11,353 nt of DNA from Tectiglobus sp039183375 (lineage in GTDB: Bacteria > Pseudomonadota > Alphaproteobacteria > Rhizobiales > Hyphomicrobiaceae), in contig JBCDBQ010000203.1 in assembly GCA_039183375.1 (NCBI GenBank), positions 1 to 11,353 on the forward strand. Reading direction: 5' to 3'. Each line of letters opens with the position of its first letter. Within the stretch, counting starts at the first letter, position 1. The notes below the pieces were generated by a model. The model made no database searches. It saw only the letters and a list, made by a program, of their open reading frames with translations, and was not told the origin of the DNA. Position numbers and translations under genes: made by a program. Shown here one piece after another: positions 1-5,991 of the stretch.

Positions 1-10
1 GCGCAAAGCC

Positions 11-40
11 CACCGACCTTTCGGGGTCGGTGACCCTTTT
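11..40 (+). terminator. Intrinsic terminator of an off-window upstream gene
   Basis: A perfect 8-bp stem (CACCGACC at 11-18, GGTCGGTG at 25-32) closes a 6-base loop and is followed by a run ending in TTTT (37-40). This is the layout of a rho-independent terminator reading on the plus strand. It probably ends a gene to the left of the window; no coding sequence of that gene is visible here. Confidence 0.75.
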
Positions 41-126
41 CACGTGGCGGGTGCGTCATATGCCACCGTGCGCTGATTGGTCCGAGCAGATCAGCAGATT
101 CCTGGCAGTAAGATGTTCCGTGGACA

Positions 127-147
127 GCCACCACCATGATTGGTGGC
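127..147. other. Perfect 7-bp stem-loop
   Basis: GCCACCA (127-133) and TGGTGGC (141-147) are perfect inverted repeats around a 7-base loop. No T run follows, so it is not a standard terminator. It lies about 85 bases before the ATG of the small membrane protein at 233 and just before a second stem-loop (159-189). It could be part of a structured 5' leader, a small RNA, or an operator. Confidence 0.5.
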
Positions 148-158
148 CCTATGAATTG

Positions 159-189
159 GGCTGACCGCTAACCATTGCCAAGGTCAGCC
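159..189. other. Perfect 8-bp stem-loop
   Basis: GGCTGACC (159-166) and GGTCAGCC (182-189) form a perfect 8-bp inverted repeat with a 15-base loop. It ends 43 bases before the start codon at 233. Together with the stem-loop at 127-147 it gives the region two consecutive hairpins. A leader-RNA or operator role is inference; no known riboswitch class was recognised. Confidence 0.5.
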
Positions 190-232
190 AAAGTAGATGC
201 CCGGGCGCTTTGATCCTGGAGAAGGAAAAAGC

Positions 233-391
233 ATGGAAGCAGTTATTGGTATCGTGGGCTTCGCCTTTCTAATCTGGCTCATGTTTGGCGGCATGAAGCA
301 AATAGCGGTATGGCTTACCTTGGGGCCAAAGAGAACCATTCACGGCCTCCACAGTCGGGGCAAGGAAAACGCGCGCACGGATGGTGATTAG
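233..391 (+). CDS. Small single-helix membrane protein, unknown function
   Basis: This encodes a 52-residue protein. The first ~18 residues (EAVIGIVGFAFLIWLMFGG) are strongly hydrophobic and look like one membrane helix. A short amphipathic stretch and a basic, polar tail (GPKRTIHGLHSRGKENARTDG) follow, probably in the cytoplasm. The start at 233 was chosen over the in-frame ATG at 197 because GGAGAAGG (218-225) sits 7 bases before it, a near-ideal ribosome binding site, and because the helix then begins at the N-terminus. I do not recognise the family. It stands alone, with two stem-loops upstream and a long gene-free stretch after it. It could also be a chance ORF, but the binding site and the helix argue for a real gene. 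Confidence 0.55.
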   Translation: MEAVIGIVGFAFLIWLMFGGMKQIAVWLTLGPKRTIHGLHSRGKENARTDGD

Positions 392-701
392 GCTTTGCCG
401 AGGCGTTTCGACACGCCCCCTGGCCGCTATCTCACCCGAGGCTACCTGAGCACCACGGCGCCAGGGAACTGGAAGGCACTCTAAAAGCCAAAAGATGATG
501 GCGAAGGGAACAGGCCGCTCCCTGGAAAGCCTCGGGGCGGCCTAGCTCATGACTCTGCCGGATCCCTCGTTGCCTAAACGCAGTACGAAGATAACATATC
601 AATTTTGATTTATATCAGATATGATAACTGTCTGATCGCGTAAGCGTTGGTGAAAGCGCTGGCGCTACTGCGCACTGGTCGAAAACCAAGGAAACCATCA
701 G
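392..701. other. Gene-free stretch with a hairpin and an AT-rich promoter-like zone
   Basis: No convincing gene is seen on either strand. At 513-542 a bulged 9-bp GC-rich hairpin is visible: GGCCGC plus CCC on the left, GGG plus GCGGCC on the right, with a single T bulged at 519. It has no T run. From about 585 to 630 the sequence turns sharply AT-rich and holds several short palindromes, described separately as a likely regulatory site for the gene at 702. Confidence 0.5.
598..622 (+). promoter_or_regulatory. FNR/CRP-family-type operator, AT-rich palindromes
   Basis: TTGAT (605-609), four bases, then ATCAG (614-618) matches the FNR/FnrL consensus TTGAT-N4-ATCAA at 9 of 10 positions. It is interlaced with two other short palindromes: ATCAA-TT-TTGAT (598-609) and ATATC-A-GATAT (612-622). 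The site lies about 85 bases upstream of the ATG at 702, a plausible distance for control of that gene. The match is read directly. Binding by an FNR, Dnr or other CRP-family protein is inference. Confidence 0.45.
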
Positions 702-992
702 ATGACGAGCTCAGAGCGGCTTCTGAGGCCAGAACTGAAACGGTTGCACGATGAGGTAAAAGAGATCCAAGACCTGATCCGTGCCTACACCGGCAACGCT
801 GCGGAGCGCACAACGCTGATGCGAGTGTCCCGACACATCGCGCTGCATCAGGTTAGTGCGAAGAACCTGCTCACCTGGTTGGACTACTTGGGTACGGATA
901 TTGTCGCGCCTAGCGAGATCCGCAGAGTTCAAGACAATCTCCAACAGACCTCAGAAGAGATTGATAGACTGCTCGAGGATAGCGTTCCGTAA
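702..992 (+). CDS. Hypothetical 96-aa helical protein
   Basis: The protein has 96 residues, is highly charged and looks almost entirely alpha-helical. No signal peptide or membrane segment is visible. It begins with a basic/acidic helix (RLLRPELKRLHDEVKEIQDL), has a middle part rich in Leu and His, and ends in an acidic helix (NLQQTSEEIDRLLED) that could form a coiled coil. A ribosome binding site AAGGAA (688-693) lies 8 bases before the ATG. I do not recognise the family. An FNR-like box upstream and a strong hairpin after the stop (1052-1081) suggest a self-contained transcription unit. It could be a small cytoplasmic regulator or adaptor, but nothing in the sequence proves this. Confidence 0.6.
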   Translation: MTSSERLLRPELKRLHDEVKEIQDLIRAYTGNAAERTTLMRVSRHIALHQVSAKNLLTWLDYLGTDIVAPSEIRRVQDNLQQTSEEIDRLLEDSVP

Positions 993-1051
993 CTGCCGGA
1001 GACCCAGCTTCTAGCGCTGAGAATTAAGTTCAGCCGTAGTGAGCGGGGCGC

Positions 1052-1081
1052 CGGTCATCCCTCGGGCTCGAGGGACAACCG
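1052..1081. terminator. Strong hairpin between convergent genes
   Basis: TCCCTCG (1058-1064) pairs perfectly with CGAGGGA (1069-1075) around a GGCT loop. An outer CGGT/ACCG stem (1052-1055, 1078-1081) follows across a 2x2 mismatch. It sits between the stop of the gene at 702-992 and the stop of the minus-strand gene at 1101. It could act as a bidirectional terminator, although there is no clear T run on either side. Confidence 0.45.
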
Positions 1082-1100
1082 ACCTTCCTTATCTGGGAGT

Positions 1101-1463
1101 TCAGTCTCCGGCGATGACCAAGTCACGCGTCGCGTAAATCTCAAACTCAGGTATGCGGGCGATCATCGGAAAGTAGAGTGGCCAAAAGGTACGCATGTGC
1201 TCAAGTTCCATGTGGTTCTCAACCGCATCGAGGTTGGCCCATCGCTCATGCAGCATGTAGACGTTGGGCATTTGCGGATGAACGCTTAGCTCGAAAAGAA
1301 TATTGCCGGGCTCGGCGCGGGTTGCTTCCATTCGAGACTTGAAAGCGCTTTCGAAGGCCTGTTCTTGGCCCGGGATCAATGTGATCTTGATAAAGATGTC
1401 GAAAGGCTTCTCAGGATCTACCACCTGCGCACGTAGTCGCCTGCTACTTTGTCTCTTTGGCAT
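1101..1463 (-). CDS. ABM-domain protein, putative quinol monooxygenase (YgiN-like)
   Basis: Residues from about 21 to 110 form one antibiotic-biosynthesis-monooxygenase (dimeric alpha/beta-barrel) domain. The first strand is FDIFIKITLIPGQEQAFE; then come the family feature EPGN(I)L(F)EL, the strand VYMLHERW, and the helix ending in HMELEHM. Such proteins are small cytoplasmic dimers that oxidise quinol-like or reactive aromatic compounds without a cofactor; the substrate here is unknown. The ATG at 1463 has no visible ribosome binding site, and its first residues (MPKRQ) are antisense to coding sequence of the DUF3291 remnant. The real start may be the GTG at 1424, giving 107 residues, with the domain beginning soon after. 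The gene looks isolated and its 5' end meets a probable rearrangement point. Confidence 0.75.
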   Translation of the reverse strand: MPKRQSSRRLRAQVVDPEKPFDIFIKITLIPGQEQAFESAFKSRMEATRAEPGNILFELSVHPQMPNVYMLHERWANLDAVENHMELEHMRTFWPLYFPMIARIPEFEIYATRDLVIAGD

Positions 1464-1760
1464 GACATCGAGTCACTGTTTGCGTTCACCTACTCGGGGT
1501 TGCATGCGGAGGCATTGAAACGCGGCCGGGAATGGTTCCAACGCCCCAACTGGCCTCCCTTGGTGTTGTGGTGGCACGAACAGTGCGGGAATCCCACATG
1601 GTCCGATGGCGTGGCGCGGATCGAGTACCTTCAAGACCACGGGCCTTCACCGTGCGCATTTACATTCAAGGAGCCATTTGACGAAGCGGGGAGTGCGATG
1701 AAGATTGATCGTTTTCGTGTTCGAAAGCTAAAAATGCGTAACCAGTCCGGGGACACGTAA
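1449..1760 (+). pseudogene. DUF3291 protein, N-terminally truncated remnant
   Basis: The frame matches the C-terminal ~60% of DUF3291 proteins. Visible features are SLWHDIESLFAFTYSGLHAE, then a GREWFQ motif, LVLWW, and the closing HGPSPCAFTFKEPF. Family members as I recall them are about 140-150 residues long and begin with a first strand plus a section ending in NMSVWES. Here everything before SLWHD is missing: a TAG stop lies in frame at 1434-1436, only four codons before the TTG at 1449, and the DNA further upstream codes for the ABM protein on the other strand. No ribosome binding site is evident. DUF3291 function is unknown; the fold is thought to be a dimeric alpha/beta barrel like ABM. 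It is most likely a dead fragment. Translation from TTG as a 103-residue protein cannot be excluded. Confidence 0.7.
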
Positions 1761-1842
1761 AGGTCGTCAGCATCCGAATTGCTGCCTTTGGGGGCCCGAA
1801 CCGGGTGCCACAGTACCACACGTCCGCAACTGGCCCACACTA

Positions 1843-1873
1843 GCCGACTTGCCGGACGATAGAAAAAGTCGGC
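1843..1873. other. Perfect 8-bp inverted repeat upstream of the transporter
   Basis: GCCGACTT (1843-1850) and AAGTCGGC (1866-1873) are perfect inverted repeats separated by 15 bases, and end 35 bases before the transporter start at 1909. It may be an operator or leader hairpin. No T run follows it on the plus strand. Confidence 0.4.
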
Positions 1874-1908
1874 AATTCCAAGACCGTCTACAATAGCTAG
1901 CGTTAGTC

Positions 1909-2838
1909 ATGGCCGACAGTTCAAACATCGAAGCTCCCGACAATGTTCGTGTCGGAGTGGCGACCATAGTTGGCACGGTGCTTGCACTGTCTCTAGGAGA
2001 CGCGTTGATCAAAGCGCTCGGCGGTGGTGGCGGAGTAGGTATCTGGCAGCTATTTGCCGTCCGGTCTTTGCTGGCGTTTCCAGTTCTGTTGTTCGGGTCC
2101 TTGCTGATTTTCGGCGCAGATAGACTGAAGCCAAGGTCAATTCCTTGGATTGCGGTCCGATCAACTCTGCTGGCGCTAATGTGGATCGCCTATTATCTAT
2201 CGCTTCCGCTTTTGCCATTGGCAGTCGCGGCTGCTGCCTACTACACTTTGCCACTGTTCATCGTAGCATTCGCCGCTGTCTTTGCAGGCGAAGCCGTGGG
2301 GCGAGCTCAGTGGGCAGGCGTTGTCTTGGGGTTTCTGGGTATTCTGCTTGTGTTGCGCCCGAGAGGCGAAGCATTCCATTGGGCCGCGCTGCTCCCGATA
2401 CTCGCTGCAATTCTTTACGCTGCGGCTATGATCCTGACACGGACGAAGTGCCTAAGAGAGCATCCTGCGGCACTTGCTCTTGGCCTCAATGCGACCTTTA
2501 TTCTGTTCGGATCGGCGGGGCTGGTTTTGGGGGCGCTGCTGGGATTTGACTCTGCTGGTTTTTTGACGACGTCGTGGGTCGTGATGTCATTCGACGAGTG
2601 GCGAAACATCGCCATCTTGGCTGCGCTGATCCTCGTCGCATCAGTTGGGACTGCTGTTGCTTATCAGTCCGCGCCTGCTTCAACCATCGGCACGTTTGAC
2701 TTCGCATATGTAGGTTTTGCGGTAATTTGGGGCGCTGTCTTTTTTGATGAGCGACCCGATACAGTGGCAGTGATCGGAATAGCACTCATTGTTGTTGCTG
2801 GGGTGCTAGCTGTTCGGCGGCCCAAAACTGAAAGCTGA
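1909..2838 (+). CDS. EamA-family drug/metabolite transporter (DMT superfamily)
   Basis: This 309-residue inner-membrane protein has about ten hydrophobic helices arranged as two EamA repeats, roughly residues 15-150 and 160-305. The first helix carries the typical LALSLGDALIKAL sequence. WQLFAVRSLLAFPVLL follows, and the repeat ends in a helix with GVVLGFLGILLVLRP. The second repeat ends with GFAVIWGAVFFDERPD and a final helix followed by a basic tail (RRPKTES), as usual for the family. DMT transporters export metabolites, amino acids or drugs, or import nucleotide sugars; the substrate cannot be read from the sequence. The length is normal. The ATG at 1909 has no clear ribosome binding site, but the ~14-residue cytoplasmic leader before helix 1 is normal. 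It appears monocistronic and converges on the regulator at 3006-4592. Confidence 0.9.
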   Translation: MADSSNIEAPDNVRVGVATIVGTVLALSLGDALIKALGGGGGVGIWQLFAVRSLLAFPVLLFGSLLIFGADRLKPRSIPWIAVRSTLLALMWIAYYLSLPLLPLAVAAAAYYTLPLFIVAFAAVFAGEAVGRAQWAGVVLGFLGILLVLRPRGEAFHWAALLPILAAILYAAAMILTRTKCLREHPAALALGLNATFILFGSAGLVLGALLGFDSAGFLTTSWVVMSFDEWRNIAILAALILVASVGTAVAYQSAPASTIGTFDFAYVGFAVIWGAVFFDERPDTVAVIGIALIVVAGVLAVRRPKTES

Positions 2839-3005
2839 CCTCAATTCAATGTCCGACGACGAAGGCTTTCTTCGCATTGCCGAATTTGGACAACCTTTCG
2901 AGCGCCAAAATCAGGACAGAAACCGTCGGATGTCTAGTTTGAGCCCAAAGCAAAGACGCTCAGTTGAAACTGCGCATTTGCCTGCATACCGAGCCCCGCA
3001 CAGCC

Positions 3006-4592
3006 TCAGCTCTCCGGCAATCCCGCGGCTTTCAGGTCCGCTAACCAGCGTTCCCTTCCCACATCAAAGACCCAAACTGGCGCATGCAGAGCGTCTTCAT
3101 CGTCGAGGGTCCAATTCGGCGCGCTTTCAAGGAAGACTGCCAACGCGGCCGCGGCCGCCTCGGTTTCGCCAAGGCAAATGTGAATAGCGGAGAGGAGTTT
3201 ATGGGCAGGCGGCGGCGGAGCAGGGATGCGCGCAAAGGCCGCGGCCGCCTCCTCACATCTCTCATCTTGCCACAAGACCCAAGCGCTTGCCCAAGAATGG
3301 ACAAAGCTCGGAAGTGGGTCGATCAGCGCTGATTGCCCCAAAGCTTCTAGCGCGTGCGCATTCTGGCCGAGATACAAATAGGACTGTGCCAAGGCGTTCA
3401 TCGCGTCGGCCGAAGAGGGGTTGAGCTGAAGCGTGCGTTCAAACGCTTCGATTGCTCGCAACTGGTTGCCTTCCTGCATCCTCACGCGGCCAAGCGCGAA
3501 ATGTGCCGCATAGTTCTCCGGGGAAAGGGCCACCGCAGTCTCCGCATGATCGATGGCCTCTGCCAGACTGGCGACAGGATCTTCCGCCCACCCAAACCTT
3601 AGGCGCAGCCGAAGTGACATTGCCATCCCGATATGCCCCCAGGCTTCGTCAGGGTAGAGGCGCACCGCCTCGCGGTTGAGGGCGAGCTCTGCCTCGTTGC
3701 GCTCAGGCGACAAGCCACCGCGAGAAGCCCGACGCGCCTTTAGGTTCAAAAGCAGCGCATCGACCTCGTGCGCGCCAGCCTGAACAACTTGCGCGTCTGA
3801 GACCGTGGCCTCAATCTGAAAAGCTACCCGCTGCCCTATTTGAGCTATTGCATCAAAGAGGTCGGAAAGTTCGACCTCAATCCGGTCCGTCCAGACCTGT
3901 GCGTTCGCCTCAACGTCCACGAGGGCCGAGGTCACCACCAAATGTTGACCATCTGAATGCAGACTGCCTTCCACTAGATAATCCGCGCCGAGCTGCGCAC
4001 CAATGGCGGGCATATCCCGGTCCGGATCGCGGAAGCGAAAGCTGGAGCCGCGGGCAATCACGGTCAGCTCCGGGTAGCGCGCCAGGTGGGCCAGAATGCC
4101 ATCGCTGACCGGGTCGCTCAGAAGCCCCTGGTGTTCCCCCGCGCTCACACCCGCGAACGGCAGAACGGCAACGACGCGCGGCGCAGGTTCTGGTGTCTGA
4201 AGCGACGCAATCATAGCAAACACAACGATCAGCACCACTGCGATGGCACCGGCGATCAGTACGTACCGCGATGCTTTGCCTTCCCGCACCTCGCCATTAA
4301 GCCGGTATCCGCGGCGGGGCACAGTTTCGACAATAGTGCGCCGCTTGTCCCCCAGGGCCTGTCGGATCTCGGCGATACACTGCGCGAGGCTGTCCTCGCT
4401 TACATGCGCCTTGCCCCACACGCGATCAAAAAAGACGTCCTTGCTAACGACTTCGCCAGACGCTTCGGCGAGCACTCTGAGCACCTCGCGTGACTGATGG
4501 CGCAACTCGACGTTACTGCCGTCATGGTGGCGAATGCGGCCGGAGCCGGTGTCGTAAGTGTATGATCCGATGGAGATTTCGGAAGATTTCAT
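3006..4592 (-). CDS. CadC-like membrane-anchored winged-helix/TPR transcriptional regulator
   Basis: The protein has 528 residues. Residues ~5-100 are an OmpR/PhoB-type winged-helix DNA-binding domain, with ELRHQSREVLRVLAE, a GEVVSKDVFFDRVWG helix and the wing signature RRTIVETVPRRGYRL. One membrane helix follows at 109-131. The periplasmic part starts with a TolB-N-terminal/adenylate-cyclase-associated type region (~138-260, VVAVLPFAG...LGADYLVEGSL...QVWTDR). It then has about five TPR-like helical repeats (290-480), for example LSPENYAAHFALGRVRMQEG and LNPSSADAMNALAQSYLYLG. This is the one-component architecture of CadC/ToxR-like regulators, where an extracytoplasmic signal controls a cytoplasmic DNA-binding domain. 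It is divergent, by 95 bases, from two small exported proteins and probably controls them. No strong ribosome binding site precedes the ATG. Confidence 0.9.
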   Translation of the reverse strand: MKSSEISIGSYTYDTGSGRIRHHDGSNVELRHQSREVLRVLAEASGEVVSKDVFFDRVWGKAHVSEDSLAQCIAEIRQALGDKRRTIVETVPRRGYRLNGEVREGKASRYVLIAGAIAVVLIVVFAMIASLQTPEPAPRVVAVLPFAGVSAGEHQGLLSDPVSDGILAHLARYPELTVIARGSSFRFRDPDRDMPAIGAQLGADYLVEGSLHSDGQHLVVTSALVDVEANAQVWTDRIEVELSDLFDAIAQIGQRVAFQIEATVSDAQVVQAGAHEVDALLLNLKARRASRGGLSPERNEAELALNREAVRLYPDEAWGHIGMAMSLRLRLRFGWAEDPVASLAEAIDHAETAVALSPENYAAHFALGRVRMQEGNQLRAIEAFERTLQLNPSSADAMNALAQSYLYLGQNAHALEALGQSALIDPLPSFVHSWASAWVLWQDERCEEAAAAFARIPAPPPPAHKLLSAIHICLGETEAAAAALAVFLESAPNWTLDDEDALHAPVWVFDVGRERWLADLKAAGLPES

Positions 4593-4631
4593 AGGATTTC
4601 GTTAGCTGATCGCCGTCTCTCCGTTCAGCCT

Positions 4632-4653
4632 GAGCCTAGTCCAGCAAAGGCTC
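4632..4653. promoter_or_regulatory. Inverted repeat in the divergent promoter region
   Basis: GAGCCT (4632-4637) and AGGCTC (4648-4653) form a perfect 6-bp inverted repeat with 10-base spacing. It lies in the middle of the 95-base region between the regulator start (4592) and the exported-protein operon (4688). Its position makes it a candidate operator for the winged-helix regulator. No further copies were found, so this is weak evidence. Confidence 0.35.
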
Positions 4654-4687
4654 GTCGCCAAGCCAACACATCAGACAGAGAGAACCA

Positions 4688-5047
4688 ATGAAGTACCTTG
4701 TTTTGCCAATCGCAATTGCCACCGCCATAGGTGCTCCGACGTCTGCTATAAGCAGCGACGCGCAGACAGAGCCACGTGCCGCCTCCCTTTCAGCGGGCAT
4801 CTCAGCCCCAGACCAGAATTACCTCAGGGCCTATCGGACTTGCGCACGCGAGGCCGAAGTCCGCCAGCTCTCTCACGCCGAAGCGACGGCTTGCCTTGAC
4901 GCCTACACGCGTCTGAAGCTGTCGTTCTTGCCAGAGGTGAGCTTTGACGACTATGCGCGTCTCGCTCCGGAAGAGCGCTGGACCGTCAACCAACGCGCCT
5001 ACGCGGCCTATTCTGGATGGCTGGCCAATGAGAAGGTGGACCAATGA
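4688..5047 (+). CDS. Small exported protein of unknown function
   Basis: The protein has 119 residues. Its N-terminus (MKYLVLPIAIATAIGAPTSA) is a classical Sec signal peptide: one Lys, a hydrophobic core, and likely cleavage after Ala20. The mature ~99-residue protein is mostly helical and has two cysteines (Cys52 and Cys69, spacing CX16C) that could form a disulphide in the periplasm. Aromatic residues are frequent in the second half (YTRLKLSF, DDYARL, AYAAYSGW). A purine-rich AGAGAGAA sits just before the ATG. The stop overlaps the start of the next gene by four bases (ATGA), so the two are translationally coupled. I do not recognise the family. The context suggests a periplasmic function under control of the adjacent membrane-anchored regulator. 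Confidence 0.7.
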   Translation: MKYLVLPIAIATAIGAPTSAISSDAQTEPRAASLSAGISAPDQNYLRAYRTCAREAEVRQLSHAEATACLDAYTRLKLSFLPEVSFDDYARLAPEERWTVNQRAYAAYSGWLANEKVDQ

Positions 5048-5658
5048 CCACGCGAACCCTGCATCTTTGCGTGTCCGCCGTGATAACTTCGCTCCACAAG
5101 CATGCCATTCCCGCTTCTGTACTGGCGTGCACCGTCGCACTTCCCGCCGCGGCGCAAGGCCAAGACTCCAACCAAATCCCTCCGCTCCTCGAAAGCGCCG
5201 AGCTCGCGCGCTTTCTGACCCAGATGGATGAGTTGTGCGAGATGACCGACGAAATCGTCTTTGCACAAAGCGTGCTTCTTTTGGGTCACAACTACGGTTG
5301 GGAAATCTGGTCCAATGAGTTCGCAGGATCAGGCCCGGCATTCTATCTTTTCAACGTTCTCGAAGAAACAGAACTTCCGGCGGTCCACATTATGCGGGAC
5401 GTCCAACGCAACTCCAGCATCGTCGATGAGGACCGAGCGCGTGCAGAAAGCTTATTCACCGACCATAAGGCGATGCGCGCCATAGGTAAGCTTGTCCACA
5501 CGCTTGTGTCGGACCATAAAGCCAACGATGCGGCTGCGATTTACCTCGACCAAACAATCCCAATGCGCCGAGCGATGAGAGCAAATTGCTACACAGTTGC
5601 CGACAGAGCGTCCAATCGGATTGCACAGCTTGCACGAGACACACGACTAGCTCGTTGA
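5044..5658 (+). CDS. Exported protein of unknown function, coupled to the upstream gene
   Basis: This 204-residue protein starts with an ATG that overlaps the preceding stop (ATGA). It has a long N-region (~20 residues) followed by a hydrophobic core ending in LPAAAQG, a signal peptide with likely cleavage near residue 37. The mature part is helical and charged. It contains the stretch DELCEMTDEIVFAQSVLLLG, an aromatic patch (HNYGWEIWSNEF...AFYLFNV), and a later helix with Cys182. Cys65 and Cys182 are the only cysteines in the mature part and could pair. I do not recognise the family. The N-region is longer than usual for Sec signals, so a later start is possible, but the ATGA overlap supports this one. 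It is probably a periplasmic partner of the 119-residue protein. Confidence 0.7.
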   Translation: MTTRTLHLCVSAVITSLHKHAIPASVLACTVALPAAAQGQDSNQIPPLLESAELARFLTQMDELCEMTDEIVFAQSVLLLGHNYGWEIWSNEFAGSGPAFYLFNVLEETELPAVHIMRDVQRNSSIVDEDRARAESLFTDHKAMRAIGKLVHTLVSDHKANDAAAIYLDQTIPMRRAMRANCYTVADRASNRIAQLARDTRLAR

Positions 5659-5991
5659 TTTGTGGACAAAGCAGCGAGTGTCGTTTCTTTCGTTGAGCGG
5701 TTAAGTCGTCGTCGCGTCTCGAACGACCAGTGGCTACGCTAGCGCGACCGAATGGCGGCTAAATCCGCATTCGAGATCTCCTAGCCCCCTCCGGTTTTTT
5801 GATAGAAGCGAACGGCGGCTTTCCCTGGTAGCACCGCAGCATCGAACGAGGAGGCTGGACGTCAGCATTGCGCCGTTTCCGATAGCGCTCAAAAAGAGTT
5901 CGAAATGCACAACCGTGTCCGATCCAAGCCTAAGCTTTCTGATCGAAACCTTGCGCGCTAGCTGGAAACACGGTCATTTCCGCAAAGGTAC
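5659..5991. other. Gene-free stretch with one strong hairpin
   Basis: No convincing gene is visible on either strand in these 333 bases. A palindrome TTTGT-GG-ACAAA (5659-5670) directly follows the stop of the exported-protein gene. A near-perfect 9-bp hairpin sits at 5749-5773 (listed separately), and an isolated TTTTTT at about 5796. Two short related GC-rich patches (AATGGCGGCT near 5751 and AACGGCGGCT near 5811) look like degenerate copies of one another. No recognisable promoter was found for the downstream reductase. Confidence 0.5.
5749..5773. terminator. Bulged 9-bp hairpin, possible terminator of the exported-protein operon
   Basis: CGAATG (5749-5754) plus CGG (5756-5758) pairs with CCGCATTCG (5765-5773), with one bulged G and a 6-base loop. 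It lies ~90 bases after the last stop of the exported-protein pair. A TTTTTT run follows, but ~20 bases downstream, so it is not a textbook rho-independent terminator. Confidence 0.35.

Noticed and set aside
2961..2972. CAGTT-GA-AACTG palindrome between the convergent transporter and regulator genes, as a terminator
   Set aside because: The stem is only 5 bp, the loop is 2 bases, and no T run follows on either strand.
2849..3187. Plus-strand open frame of 112 codons after the EamA gene
   Set aside because: More than half of it is antisense to the C-terminal coding part of the winged-helix/TPR regulator. The protein is low-complexity, Pro/Arg-rich, and matches no family.
4802..5341. Minus-strand open frame of 179 codons
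   Set aside because: It lies antisense to the two coupled exported-protein genes, which have signal peptides, a binding site and an ATGA overlap. Its Arg-rich composition is typical of a shadow frame.
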